A stretch of DNA of 43,223 nucleotides, from the IMG/VR virus record IMGVR_UViG_3300020394_000421, positions 1-43,223 of that record. One strand, written 5' to 3'. Origin of the DNA: a virus. Under the pieces are notes generated by a model. The model saw only the letters and a program-made list of their open reading frames with translations. It was not told where the DNA came from and searched no databases. The position numbers were made by a program, and so were the translations under genes. This document shows, one piece after another, positions 35,067 through 42,271 of this stretch; within the stretch, counting starts at the first letter, position 1; each line of letters begins with the position of its first letter.

Positions 35067-35609
35067 TTATCTTGCCAATTTGAAAGCGGCTGATTGCATC
35101 TTTAAGAACTGACTTTTATCACCATTTACCATACGCTCAATTTTTGCCTTGTTGCTTTTATTAACTTTATCATATACACCAATGATCGCTGATGCTGTCA
35201 TTAGATCAACTTTCATTTGGCCATTACTAAATTTTATAGGCCTGTTTTGTTTCTTCTTAACTATCTGTCTTAACATGTTAATATTGTTTTCGACTAAATC
35301 TGATTCTCTATCAAATTCATCAAGCTTTGATAATAAACTTTCTTTTACAGCTGATTTTTTCAAAGCCTCTAATCTTTTTTCTCTTCTTAATCTTAATCTC
35401 TCTGCATGTATTTTATATGCTTTTGTTCTTGCGTCAAGAAACATTTTGTTGTCTTTCTTTTTCTTTTTAACAACAACAACTGAACTGTCATCACCTGTTC
35501 CAGCAACAGCTGGACCTGTAGCATTTGCTGGTGCGTCCTCAGTTCTATAATTAATACGTTCACCTGTATAAGGGTTTACTTCATCGTATATCTTTTTTTC
35601 TTTACGCAT
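35067..35609 (-). CDS. Hypothetical protein, probably structural
   Basis: 180 aa. A proline/glycine-containing N-terminus (VNPYTGERINYRTEDAP) is followed by a poly-Lys stretch (VVVVKKKKKDNK), long charged helices (IHAERLRLRREKRLEALKKS, KLDEFDRESDLVENNINML) and a C-terminal basic domain. It belongs to a three-gene set (35067-36578) with overlapping ends. Such sets occur next to structural genes in T4-like marine phages; the function is not known to me. Confidence 0.7.
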   Translation of the reverse strand: MRKEKKIYDEVNPYTGERINYRTEDAPANATGPAVAGTGDDSSVVVVKKKKKDNKMFLDARTKAYKIHAERLRLRREKRLEALKKSAVKESLLSKLDEFDRESDLVENNINMLRQIVKKKQNRPIKFSNGQMKVDLMTASAIIGVYDKVNKSNKAKIERMVNGDKSQFLKMQSAAFKLAR

Positions 35610-36216
35610 TTGTAATATCCTCTAGAGAAACATAAATTTTTTCTTTTGATTTCTCATGTATAACAGGAAAGATATCAACTCCTAGAATAGTGTCAACAGG
35701 TGCCTCGTCATCAAAGGCAATAACTTTATCACCTTTCTTAGCAGTTAACTCTTCCTCTTCTTTATTTAGTATATCTTGCTTGAGTATATATTCACCTTTA
35801 GGTAGTACTTCCCCAAATCCCACAACTTCCTCTGATATTTCACCATCTAATTCTACGTTATTTTCCTTTAAAAACTTAACAAATTCTTTTTCAAATACAT
35901 CTGGGTCATCTACTGATTCTTTAAATGTATCTTTTAGTAGAAATAATGCAGCTGCATACGTACCAACTTTTGTACGTAGACCAGGAACTTTAGCAAATAT
36001 TTTTTTGATGTTGAATACTAGTTTGTGTAGTATTGTGTATGAATTTTTTAGTTGTGAAGTAAGTAGATCAACAGCAACCTCATCTGAATTTTTTTTCTTA
36101 ATTCTGTTACCATCTTTATCGATAATACCAAACTTATAAGCATCCGTTTTATTGAATGGTGTTGTAAGTAACTTTAAAAATCTGTATGTTACAAATAAGT
36201 CTATCGCTCTACCCAT
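35602..36216 (-). CDS. Conserved T4-like phage protein near structural genes
   Basis: 204 aa starting MGRAIDLFVTYRFLKLLTTPFNKTDAYKFGIID, an N-terminus I recognise as conserved among T4-like marine phages. A helical domain (DLLTSQLKNSYTILHKLVFNIKKIF) follows, then a C-terminal beta-rich part (GEYILKQDI, TAKKGDKVIAFDDEAPVDTILGVDIFPVIHEK). No enzymatic motif. It overlaps the gene downstream by 8 nt and shares base 36216 with the gene upstream. Confidence 0.75.
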   Translation of the reverse strand: MGRAIDLFVTYRFLKLLTTPFNKTDAYKFGIIDKDGNRIKKKNSDEVAVDLLTSQLKNSYTILHKLVFNIKKIFAKVPGLRTKVGTYAAALFLLKDTFKESVDDPDVFEKEFVKFLKENNVELDGEISEEVVGFGEVLPKGEYILKQDILNKEEEELTAKKGDKVIAFDDEAPVDTILGVDIFPVIHEKSKEKIYVSLEDITNA

Positions 36217-36578
36217 TAAATCTTCCTTAGTTCTTCTAGAACATATTCGTCATGTTCTACCTCTGTTAATTCATTCTCTTGTATCATATTTAGATATAAT
36301 AAGAATGATTTAAGTACATGCCAATGTTCTCTTTCTATTTTATATAATAGAAGTGTTATACTGGCATCTGTACCAAATACGTTTTTTAATACTATGAAGT
36401 GATTTAATAATAGACGTTCTTTAAGGACTTTGGTATCGACATACTTTTTGAAAAGACGTTTGATGTACTTAAATCTCTTTAAGTCATCATGAAACTCCAA
36501 CTCCCCCTCGCATTGTGGGTTGTTGTAGTGCTTGATTGCAAACATAATAACATTTTCCGAGGTAATCTTCTCGTACAT
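36216..36578 (-). CDS. Conserved helical T4-like phage protein
   Basis: 120 aa, all helical. The pattern ENVIMFAIKHYNNPQCEGELEFHDDLKRFKYIKRLFKKY, then LKERLLLNHFIVLKNVFG and IEREHWHVLKSFLLYLNMI is shared by many marine and rhizobial T4-like phages; I know no function for it. A CATAAATA box, a variant late promoter, lies 9-16 nt before the ATG, consistent with late expression. Confidence 0.78.
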   Translation of the reverse strand: MYEKITSENVIMFAIKHYNNPQCEGELEFHDDLKRFKYIKRLFKKYVDTKVLKERLLLNHFIVLKNVFGTDASITLLLYKIEREHWHVLKSFLLYLNMIQENELTEVEHDEYVLEELRKI

Positions 36579-36586
36579 AATGTTAG

Positions 36587-36594
36587 TATTTATG
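36587..36594 (-). promoter_or_regulatory. Variant late promoter box
   Basis: CATAAATA on the minus strand, 9 nt before the start at 36578. It differs by one base from the T4 late consensus; an identical variant precedes 37921. Confidence 0.4.
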
Positions 36595-37030
36595 CGATCT
36601 TAGCAGTAATCTTACAAGTATTATCCTCTTGCATCTCATAAGTAAAATTAATTTTTAATCCACCTTCTACTTTATGAGATATACCATCATCGTTAATAAA
36701 TTCATCAAATGGTGTGTTTTCATCTTTTCCAAATCTTCCACCAAATAACGTTAATGGTAATGAGAAATTTCCTTTATCGCCTTCCATGACTGGTGTAGCA
36801 CCAAACTGTAAACCAACTCTAGTCATAAGTCTTTGTCTTATGTGGTTAATTGCTTGTTCTGGTAGTTCATGTGTTTGTCTAGCTAATGCACCAACGTAAG
36901 CATTTAATGCTCTTACTACGTTAGGATTATCTAAAGCAGCCATGTTGTTACCATGAACACCATTAACATCTGGGCTTTGAACAGTAGAGTTAACACCGTC
37001 TTCGGATATGTATTTTTTAAATGACTTCAT
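36590..37030 (-). CDS. Hypothetical phage protein, probably virion-related
   Basis: 146 aa starting MKSFKKYISEDGVNST, the kind of N-terminus (MKSFKxFI-E) shared by several T4-like head and neck proteins. Middle text ALNAYVGALARQTHELPEQAINHIRQRLMTRVGLQF is helical and amphipathic; the end is a beta sandwich (FSLPLTLFGGRFG, GGLKINFTYEMQEDNTCKITAKIA). Function unknown. A strong hairpin lies just upstream at 37052-37070. Confidence 0.72.
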   Translation of the reverse strand: MKSFKKYISEDGVNSTVQSPDVNGVHGNNMAALDNPNVVRALNAYVGALARQTHELPEQAINHIRQRLMTRVGLQFGATPVMEGDKGNFSLPLTLFGGRFGKDENTPFDEFINDDGISHKVEGGLKINFTYEMQEDNTCKITAKIA

Positions 37031-37051
37031 TTATCTTTCCTTAATAATACC

Positions 37052-37070
37052 TGGGGCGATAAACGCCCCA
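37052..37070 (-). terminator. Strong hairpin, possible terminator or mRNA end
   Basis: Perfect 7-bp inverted repeat TGGGGCG/CGCCCCA with a 5-nt loop, between the genes at 37086 and 37030. The following minus-strand text (GGTATTATT) has no true U-tract, so it may be a processing or stability element rather than an efficient intrinsic terminator. Confidence 0.5.
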
Positions 37071-37085
37071 AGTAAGTATTAAATA

Positions 37086-37562
37086 TTAGTCGTCTGATAC
37101 CTCAGCAACACCAGTATTAGCAGCTGCAGCGTGAGAAGCAAGAACTACCCAAGCAGAACCAGTCCACATACATGTAAGTGTGTCACCAGCAGTAACAAAG
37201 TCTGCGTTAACAAATCCTAATGGAGTCGCAGGTGTCATCTCAGTTGAACCACCGTCTGTATCGTGAACGATGATTTTGATTTGACCAACTACTGTTCCGT
37301 TAGCAAGTGTAGTTGCGTTTGTACCAGCAGTTTGTAAAAGTGTCAAAGCTGTTGATACAGATATCGCAGTTTGCGTACCGTCAGAAATATCTTCTACTGA
37401 ATTTGAAAATCCAATAAAAGATGGTAAGTTGTTTATGAAGTTAGTTACACTAACTTTTTTGTTAATCGGTGTACCACTTGGGTCATCGATTACGTGTAAT
37501 AAGTCAGCACCAGCTATACCTGTTGAAAGGTCAGTTAACGCCGTTATCTTTTTATCTGCCAT
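37086..37562 (-). CDS. Tail-fibre-like structural protein
   Basis: 158 aa. The N-terminus KKITALTDLSTGIAGADLLHVIDDPSGTPINKKVSVTNFINNL is the common attachment-domain pattern of marine phage fibre-like proteins (ALTDL...ADLLHVVDDP). The remainder is Thr/Ala-rich beta sequence (DGTQTAISVSTALTLLQ, LTCMWTGSAWVVLASHA) without charged clusters. Base composition is less AT-rich than neighbours, as for several structural genes here. Probably an adaptor or short fibre. Confidence 0.78.
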   Translation of the reverse strand: MADKKITALTDLSTGIAGADLLHVIDDPSGTPINKKVSVTNFINNLPSFIGFSNSVEDISDGTQTAISVSTALTLLQTAGTNATTLANGTVVGQIKIIVHDTDGGSTEMTPATPLGFVNADFVTAGDTLTCMWTGSAWVVLASHAAAANTGVAEVSDD

Positions 37563-37627
37563 TTTAGGCCTCCTTTATATTAACCCCGTATGTATTTGGG
37601 GAATGTTACTTGTAGCATTTACTACAA

Positions 37628-37921
37628 TCACTTAATAGCAGCTTTCTCTTTCGCCTTTTGGATTTCGATTTCTTCAGCAGTAGGGGCAGGACCTCCTAAT
37701 GTGCCGTTGTCAATCGCACCACTTGACGTTTCTGTGCTATCCTCATTATTAATTTCTTGTAGAAACATTTGACATTGTTGTTTTGCACCTTGTAGTGCGT
37801 TCAACAAAGCAATTGCTTCAATTTTTTTCTTATCAAGGTCTTGAATTTGGTCAGTAACTTTTTTTACGTCACCCTCCAATTTTTCAAGTCTTGCCTTTAT
37901 TTTATCATCTTCAATTGACAT
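37628..37921 (-). CDS. Coiled-coil protein of unknown function
   Basis: 97 aa. Residues 5-45 form a heptad coiled coil (ARLEKLEGDVKKVTDQIQDLDKKKIEAI), followed by a Ser/Thr/Gly-rich linker and a short charged helix (AEEIEIQKAKEKAAIK). Its position between fibre-like and virion protein genes suggests a structural chaperone or fibre-assembly factor (inference). A CATAAATA late-like box is 33 nt upstream. Confidence 0.72.
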   Translation of the reverse strand: MSIEDDKIKARLEKLEGDVKKVTDQIQDLDKKKIEAIALLNALQGAKQQCQMFLQEINNEDSTETSSGAIDNGTLGGPAPTAEEIEIQKAKEKAAIK

Positions 37922-37953
37922 GATATATTCACTCCTTGTTTATAATTATAATC

Positions 37954-37961
37954 TATTTATG
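37954..37961 (-). promoter_or_regulatory. Variant late promoter box
   Basis: CATAAATA on the minus strand, 33 nt upstream of the start at 37921 and just outside the end of the gene at 37968-38591. Confidence 0.4.
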
Positions 37962-37967
37962 CAACTA

Positions 37968-38591
37968 TTATGATGTTACTGTTTTACTTACACCAACTGT
38001 TCCAAATGCAAGCGAAGCTGCAGTTGAACCGTCTGCTGTATCAACGATTGTACCTGAGTTCAATGCAATGTTTGAACCACCGACTGTTAATACGTCTGTA
38101 TTACCAATACCACAAGATGTTTTTCTAAATCTTAGTGAGTTAGCAGTTGATTCTGAAGCAAGGTAAGTTAATGTTAAGTTACCGTAACCTCCGCCTGAAG
38201 CGTCATTGTTAGCAACAACAAGTGTTGGTGTACCACCTGAAGTATTAACCGTGACTTCCTCATCGTAAGTTACTTCTACATCTATTTGTGCGTTAGCATC
38301 ATTAGCTGTAAAGTCAGTATTTGCTGTATTTCCAACAATAAATCTAACTGAAGATATTGTAGGTGCTTTCAAACCAGTAGTTGATGATGCACCTGATAAA
38401 TCACCGATCGCAACCAAAACTTCTTCTTGAGCGTCTGCGTTATCGTTACCATTGGCAGCAGTTCCAGCTCTTCGCACCCAACCCATTTTGTTTGCGAAAA
38501 CATCTTTTTTTGCGTAATCGGAGTTAGTATCAGTAGTCAGATTTTTTGGTTTGTTATCAGTTGCGTCTGCGTCTGTTCCCCATAAACCCAT
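37968..38591 (-). CDS. Virion structural protein (cyanophage MALWGT-type)
   Basis: 207 aa. The N-terminus MGLWGTDADATDNKPKNL, then KKDVFANKMGWVRRAG, matches a virion protein common in T4-like cyanophages and pelagiphages (MALWG...KPK). The C-terminal two thirds look like an Ig-/cadherin-like beta domain (APTISSVRFIVGNTANTDF, AQIDVEVTYDEEVTVNTSGG, TPTLVVANNDASGGG). A perfect TATAAATA lies 43 nt upstream, consistent with late expression. Confidence 0.82.
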   Translation of the reverse strand: MGLWGTDADATDNKPKNLTTDTNSDYAKKDVFANKMGWVRRAGTAANGNDNADAQEEVLVAIGDLSGASSTTGLKAPTISSVRFIVGNTANTDFTANDANAQIDVEVTYDEEVTVNTSGGTPTLVVANNDASGGGYGNLTLTYLASESTANSLRFRKTSCGIGNTDVLTVGGSNIALNSGTIVDTADGSTAASLAFGTVGVSKTVTS

Positions 38592-38633
38592 TTGATTTCT
38601 CCTTTTTTACTTATTAGTAATTTTACTTTCTAT

Positions 38634-38641
38634 TATTTATA
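38634..38641 (-). promoter_or_regulatory. T4-type late promoter box
   Basis: TATAAATA on the minus strand in the 50-bp gap between 38643 and 38591, upstream of the virion structural protein gene. The location and consensus are ideal for a late promoter. Confidence 0.65.
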
Positions 38642-38642
38642 A

Positions 38643-39152
38643 CTATTTAAACCCTAATTTTTTAAGTTCTTGTATAGTTTTGTTAGTGTTTGTGTGCAAT
38701 ATTCCTCGTCCACCAGCACTTTCCCACTCTTTTATGTTCTTTTCATAGTCATCAATCAATAGATTGTTACCCTTTGCAAAGTCCTTTTTTTGACTTCTAA
38801 CAACTAAATGTATCTTCCCTCTAGGAACCTTAGTGTTTTTAGTCAACCACTTCATTTTTCCCACTCTAGAATTCTTATCTTTACCTGCGTAGGCAGACAA
38901 GATATGTGGGTCATATCTAGAACAAAATCTATATAACTGTTTACCCCCAGGCATCCATTCTAAGTCTGCCCAAAAGTTTTTAGTCTGATTTAATATCTTC
39001 CAACGCTTAGCAGAGTCCATAGTAGCAAAACTACCACCTACTGCTTTGTCAGCGCCTTTGAGAAAATTACACAATACCTGGTCCATATCCAAGTAAATTG
39101 TAGGCAAATCCTCTTGCTCAGATATACCTTGCAACTCAACCAGGTGTTTCAT
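38643..39152 (-). CDS. HAD-family 5'(3')-deoxyribonucleotidase-like protein
   Basis: 169 aa. HAD motif I is TIYLDMDQVLCNF (Asp22 nucleophile, Asp24), a conserved SAYAGKDKN supplies the motif II Ser, and GNNLLIDDYEKNIKEWESAGG is motif IV with paired Asp, as in phage-type 5'(3')-nucleotidases. It could dephosphorylate dNMPs. An alternative is a polynucleotide 3'-phosphatase. It ends just before the late box at 38634-38641, among structural genes. Confidence 0.87.
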   Translation of the reverse strand: MKHLVELQGISEQEDLPTIYLDMDQVLCNFLKGADKAVGGSFATMDSAKRWKILNQTKNFWADLEWMPGGKQLYRFCSRYDPHILSAYAGKDKNSRVGKMKWLTKNTKVPRGKIHLVVRSQKKDFAKGNNLLIDDYEKNIKEWESAGGRGILHTNTNKTIQELKKLGFK

Positions 39153-39156
39153 TGAA

Positions 39157-40308
39157 TTACACCTTAGGGTTTATTTCAACTTTAGTTACTGGCTTACCTG
39201 TTTCAGTTTTAGAAGAAGATATTGGTCTTTTTATCTGTCTTTTAGCAGTATCAACTGGGCCCATAGGTTTTCTTGATTGATCTCTTTTTACAGTCTTAAC
39301 ACCTTGATTTGATGTTGGTGTATTTGCACCAAACATCTCAAAAGGATTGTTATTAGCTGATGTTTCCCAAACTTTTGCCAATGCTTCTCTCATAGAGTAG
39401 TTTTTATTCTGAATGATGTCTGCAACAGACTCCTCTTTTTGATTTGCCTTTAATCTTTTATCACCTTCAGCAACTCTTCTATTTTTACCACCCGCTTCAA
39501 CATATTCTTTTTTCATCGAAGCTCTTGCTTTTTGTTCTCTTTCTCTTTGTTTCATCTTTTGCATTTGTGCTTTAGCTCTTGCAAGTCTGTCTTGGTCTGC
39601 TTTTCTTTTTTGCATCTTAGCTAATTTTGCTTGTGCAGCATCTGCTCGACCAGCAGTTGAAAGTCTGTTAGCAACTTTTTTAACACCACCTACTGCAGCT
39701 TTACCAACTGCTTTAACTCCTCTACCTATCGCACCAAGAATGCCTTCTAATTGAAGAAGGTCCTCATCTGATAAAGTATCTAAGTGTTCGAAGAATACCT
39801 CGTCAGACATTTCAAGAACTTCATCAAGAGATTTTTCTTCTTTTTTGATTGCTTTGGATATTGCTTGTCTTCTTTTATGTAAGTATTTGTCGGATGAATC
39901 CACATCGCCATCGTTATCAATGTCTTTGTCCTTTCTATCTGCAAATTTTTTCTTAATTGCTTTAGGTTGAACTTTGTCCATACCTTCACCATCGTCTGAT
40001 TTGTCGTTAGTGTTGTCTTCTTTTTTATGCTTCTTGCTTGAGTTCATAACTTTTTTTGCTACCTCAGCGCCTGCGCCTGCAGCCGCAGCTCTAGCAATAC
40101 CTGCTATAGCAGGTGCTATTTCTTTAACTTTACTATATGCTTCTGTTTCGTATTGTTTTCCATTTACCGAAAAGAATTTTTTACCATTCTCTCTTGCAGC
40201 CATTAGTGCTTTTGTAAACTTGTTACCTTCTTTGGCAACAGTTTCGCCGAAAATCTGTTTAATCTTTTCTTCGAGACTTTCAGCTTTTGTATCAAAATAT
40301 TTACTCAT
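39157..40308 (-). CDS. Low-complexity structural/internal protein with Ca-binding-like loop
   Basis: 383 aa, Lys/Ala/Glu-rich. An N-terminal segment (EEKIKQIFGETVAKEGNKFTKAL) is followed by an Ala-rich helix (AIAGIARAAAAGAGAEVAKKV). Around residues 125-142 a KDKDIDNDGDVDSSDKY stretch has DxDxDG spacing, like an EF-hand/dockerin loop. Long basic helices follow (KLAKMQKRKADQDRLARAKA). Composition suits an internal head or scaffold-associated protein. It follows the 642-aa gene by 4 nt. Confidence 0.7.
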   Translation of the reverse strand: MSKYFDTKAESLEEKIKQIFGETVAKEGNKFTKALMAARENGKKFFSVNGKQYETEAYSKVKEIAPAIAGIARAAAAGAGAEVAKKVMNSSKKHKKEDNTNDKSDDGEGMDKVQPKAIKKKFADRKDKDIDNDGDVDSSDKYLHKRRQAISKAIKKEEKSLDEVLEMSDEVFFEHLDTLSDEDLLQLEGILGAIGRGVKAVGKAAVGGVKKVANRLSTAGRADAAQAKLAKMQKRKADQDRLARAKAQMQKMKQREREQKARASMKKEYVEAGGKNRRVAEGDKRLKANQKEESVADIIQNKNYSMREALAKVWETSANNNPFEMFGANTPTSNQGVKTVKRDQSRKPMGPVDTAKRQIKRPISSSKTETGKPVTKVEINPKV

Positions 40309-40312
40309 TTTT

Positions 40313-42241
40313 TTACCTTCCCTTTATTGCGTTTAGTAAGTCTCGATAAGATTTCTCAATCTTTTTCTGAAACGCTAGTTTTTCTGCTGGTCTTTTCATA
40401 CCTGCATGTTTTAAAACAGCCGCTCTTGCGATTGTATCTTTTACTTTCACTTTTTTACCATCTTCGAATTCTACATCAAATCGACCCTTTAAGTCAACTG
40501 ATTTTCTTAGTTGCATTATAATATTTTTGTTTGCACCTTCTTCATCGTCTTGGTCCATATCGTATTTTGATTTACGACCTTCGTCTGTAACTTTACCAAG
40601 TTCTTTTTTCTTAAGGTCCTTAGCAACTAAACCTATTCTGTTCATTGCAAAATTCTTTTTAGAAAATTCTGGTTCATCAAACTTCATTTCTTTAACTTTT
40701 GTAAATTGTAATTTGTTTCCATATGAAGAATACTTAATGTCATCTCCAACTTTAAATTTGTTTCTAGGTTGTGACTCTTTAGATTGTGCATAAACTCTTG
40801 CTTTGTGAGATGGTTTACTTGGTTTATTTTTTCTATCGTAATCATTTCTCATCTTTTGAGCTTGTCTTAAATTTTTGTTCATGCCAATAACTTTTTGTGC
40901 GTTATCACCTGGTCCAGCAGTTACTATAAAAAGTTCGCCACCTTCTGGTTTAAATCTTTCATCTATTGTGTCTTCTCTTAATTTTTTAAAATTTTTTCTT
41001 AAATAATCTTTTGCTAGTCTTTCATCTGTTGATCTGTAAACTTCTTTTTCATTTTTATCTAATACAACATAATTCATTTTGCCATTTTTTCTTTGCATAG
41101 AAACATATGGTTTGATACCTTCATCCATTTCAGACTTAGGTTTTTTACCAGCTTTTTTCATTGATATTGCAATCGCAGCTTGTTGAGCAGGATTAGCTGC
41201 CTCTGTCTTCAATGCTTTTTCTAAATCATCTGCTTGTTTACCATGAGTTTTAGAACCACTTCTAAGGTTCTTAATTAAATCTTTTACAAAAGGTTCATCT
41301 TTTTTATCTAATGCTTCTTTTTGCTCTTCACCATCCTCGTCATCTTTTTTACCTTTAATTCTGTTTCTTAAATCTGCTTTGTAATCTGCAGGCATTACTC
41401 TTTCTACTGATTCTAAATCATCAGGTTTCTTCAATGCTTTTCTTAGAGCAACTTTTACTTTACCTGCTGACTCTGAGTCCATGTATATTGGTTTTGGTAA
41501 GAAAGAAAGTTTTACAGCAAACTTAGCTTCTTGTAATTCGTATTGTTCTTTAAACTTGACACCACGTTTTAAAACATCTTTTGTAACTTCTATCTCTTTG
41601 ACACCATCTCTTTTTAATTGTTTCATTTTATCGTCTGCTGATTTTTTATCTTTGTATGGTACAGCAAATCTTTTTTTGTTTTTAGGGTCTGTAAATCTTA
41701 CAACAAAAACTTGACTTTCTTCTAACTCTGCCAGATCGTTTAGGTCATTAGCCATCTTCTTTGCTTTGTCTTTGTCGTTCATAATTCGACTAGCCTTTGA
41801 CTTCAACTTATCCATCTTAACCAATGTTTTAATTTTTTCTTGTGGTGTCTTAGCTTTTATCAACTGTTCTATCACATATTCTAACTCTTCCATTAACTTA
41901 TCATGATTTGCTTTAGCATATGCTACTGCATCATCTTTTTTATCAAATAGTTTTACTTCATTTCCATCTTTGTCAAATACACAAAACTTGTCTGGGTTCT
42001 TTTTACTTCTAGCGACATGTTTAGCAGGGTCCATGTCTTTATCTTCTTTTTTTGCTTTATCTTTATCGTCTAGATATGCAGCTACTGCCATCTTTTGAAT
42101 TTTTTTGTCTGATTTTCCCTTGAATTGTGGAGCATCTGATTTTCTGAAATCGTCAATGTATGCACCTGCACCATCAGAAGGTTTTAACTTCTCGTACATT
42201 TTTCTATATGCGTCTGCAAAATTTGATCTATTTTGTGTCAT
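40313..42241 (-). CDS. Large Lys-rich structural/internal protein
   Basis: 642 aa, dominated by Lys, Asp, Glu and Ala, with many short charged helices. The start SNFADAYRKMYEKLKPSDG and repeated blocks such as VVRFTDPKNKKRFAVPYKDKKSADDKM and FIVTAGPGDNAQKVIGMNKNLRQAQKM look like small alpha/beta modules separated by flexible linkers. Similar long basic proteins lie among structural genes of T4-like marine phages and may be packaged with DNA. I recognise no catalytic motif. A perfect late box lies 19 nt upstream of the ATG. Confidence 0.72.
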   Translation of the reverse strand: MTQNRSNFADAYRKMYEKLKPSDGAGAYIDDFRKSDAPQFKGKSDKKIQKMAVAAYLDDKDKAKKEDKDMDPAKHVARSKKNPDKFCVFDKDGNEVKLFDKKDDAVAYAKANHDKLMEELEYVIEQLIKAKTPQEKIKTLVKMDKLKSKASRIMNDKDKAKKMANDLNDLAELEESQVFVVRFTDPKNKKRFAVPYKDKKSADDKMKQLKRDGVKEIEVTKDVLKRGVKFKEQYELQEAKFAVKLSFLPKPIYMDSESAGKVKVALRKALKKPDDLESVERVMPADYKADLRNRIKGKKDDEDGEEQKEALDKKDEPFVKDLIKNLRSGSKTHGKQADDLEKALKTEAANPAQQAAIAISMKKAGKKPKSEMDEGIKPYVSMQRKNGKMNYVVLDKNEKEVYRSTDERLAKDYLRKNFKKLREDTIDERFKPEGGELFIVTAGPGDNAQKVIGMNKNLRQAQKMRNDYDRKNKPSKPSHKARVYAQSKESQPRNKFKVGDDIKYSSYGNKLQFTKVKEMKFDEPEFSKKNFAMNRIGLVAKDLKKKELGKVTDEGRKSKYDMDQDDEEGANKNIIMQLRKSVDLKGRFDVEFEDGKKVKVKDTIARAAVLKHAGMKRPAEKLAFQKKIEKSYRDLLNAIKGR

Positions 42242-42259
42242 TTTAGTTTCCTATTCTTG

Positions 42260-42267
42260 TATTTATA
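42260..42267 (-). promoter_or_regulatory. T4-type late promoter box
   Basis: TATAAATA on the minus strand between the fibre-like gene (ends 42272) and the 642-aa protein start at 42241. Predicted to drive the Lys-rich structural pair. Confidence 0.65.
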
Positions 42268-42271
42268 AGTA

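Noticed and set aside
39157-40308. Dockerin/EF-hand function from the DxDxDG loop
   Set aside because: A single loop in low-complexity, acidic/basic sequence is not enough to call calcium binding.
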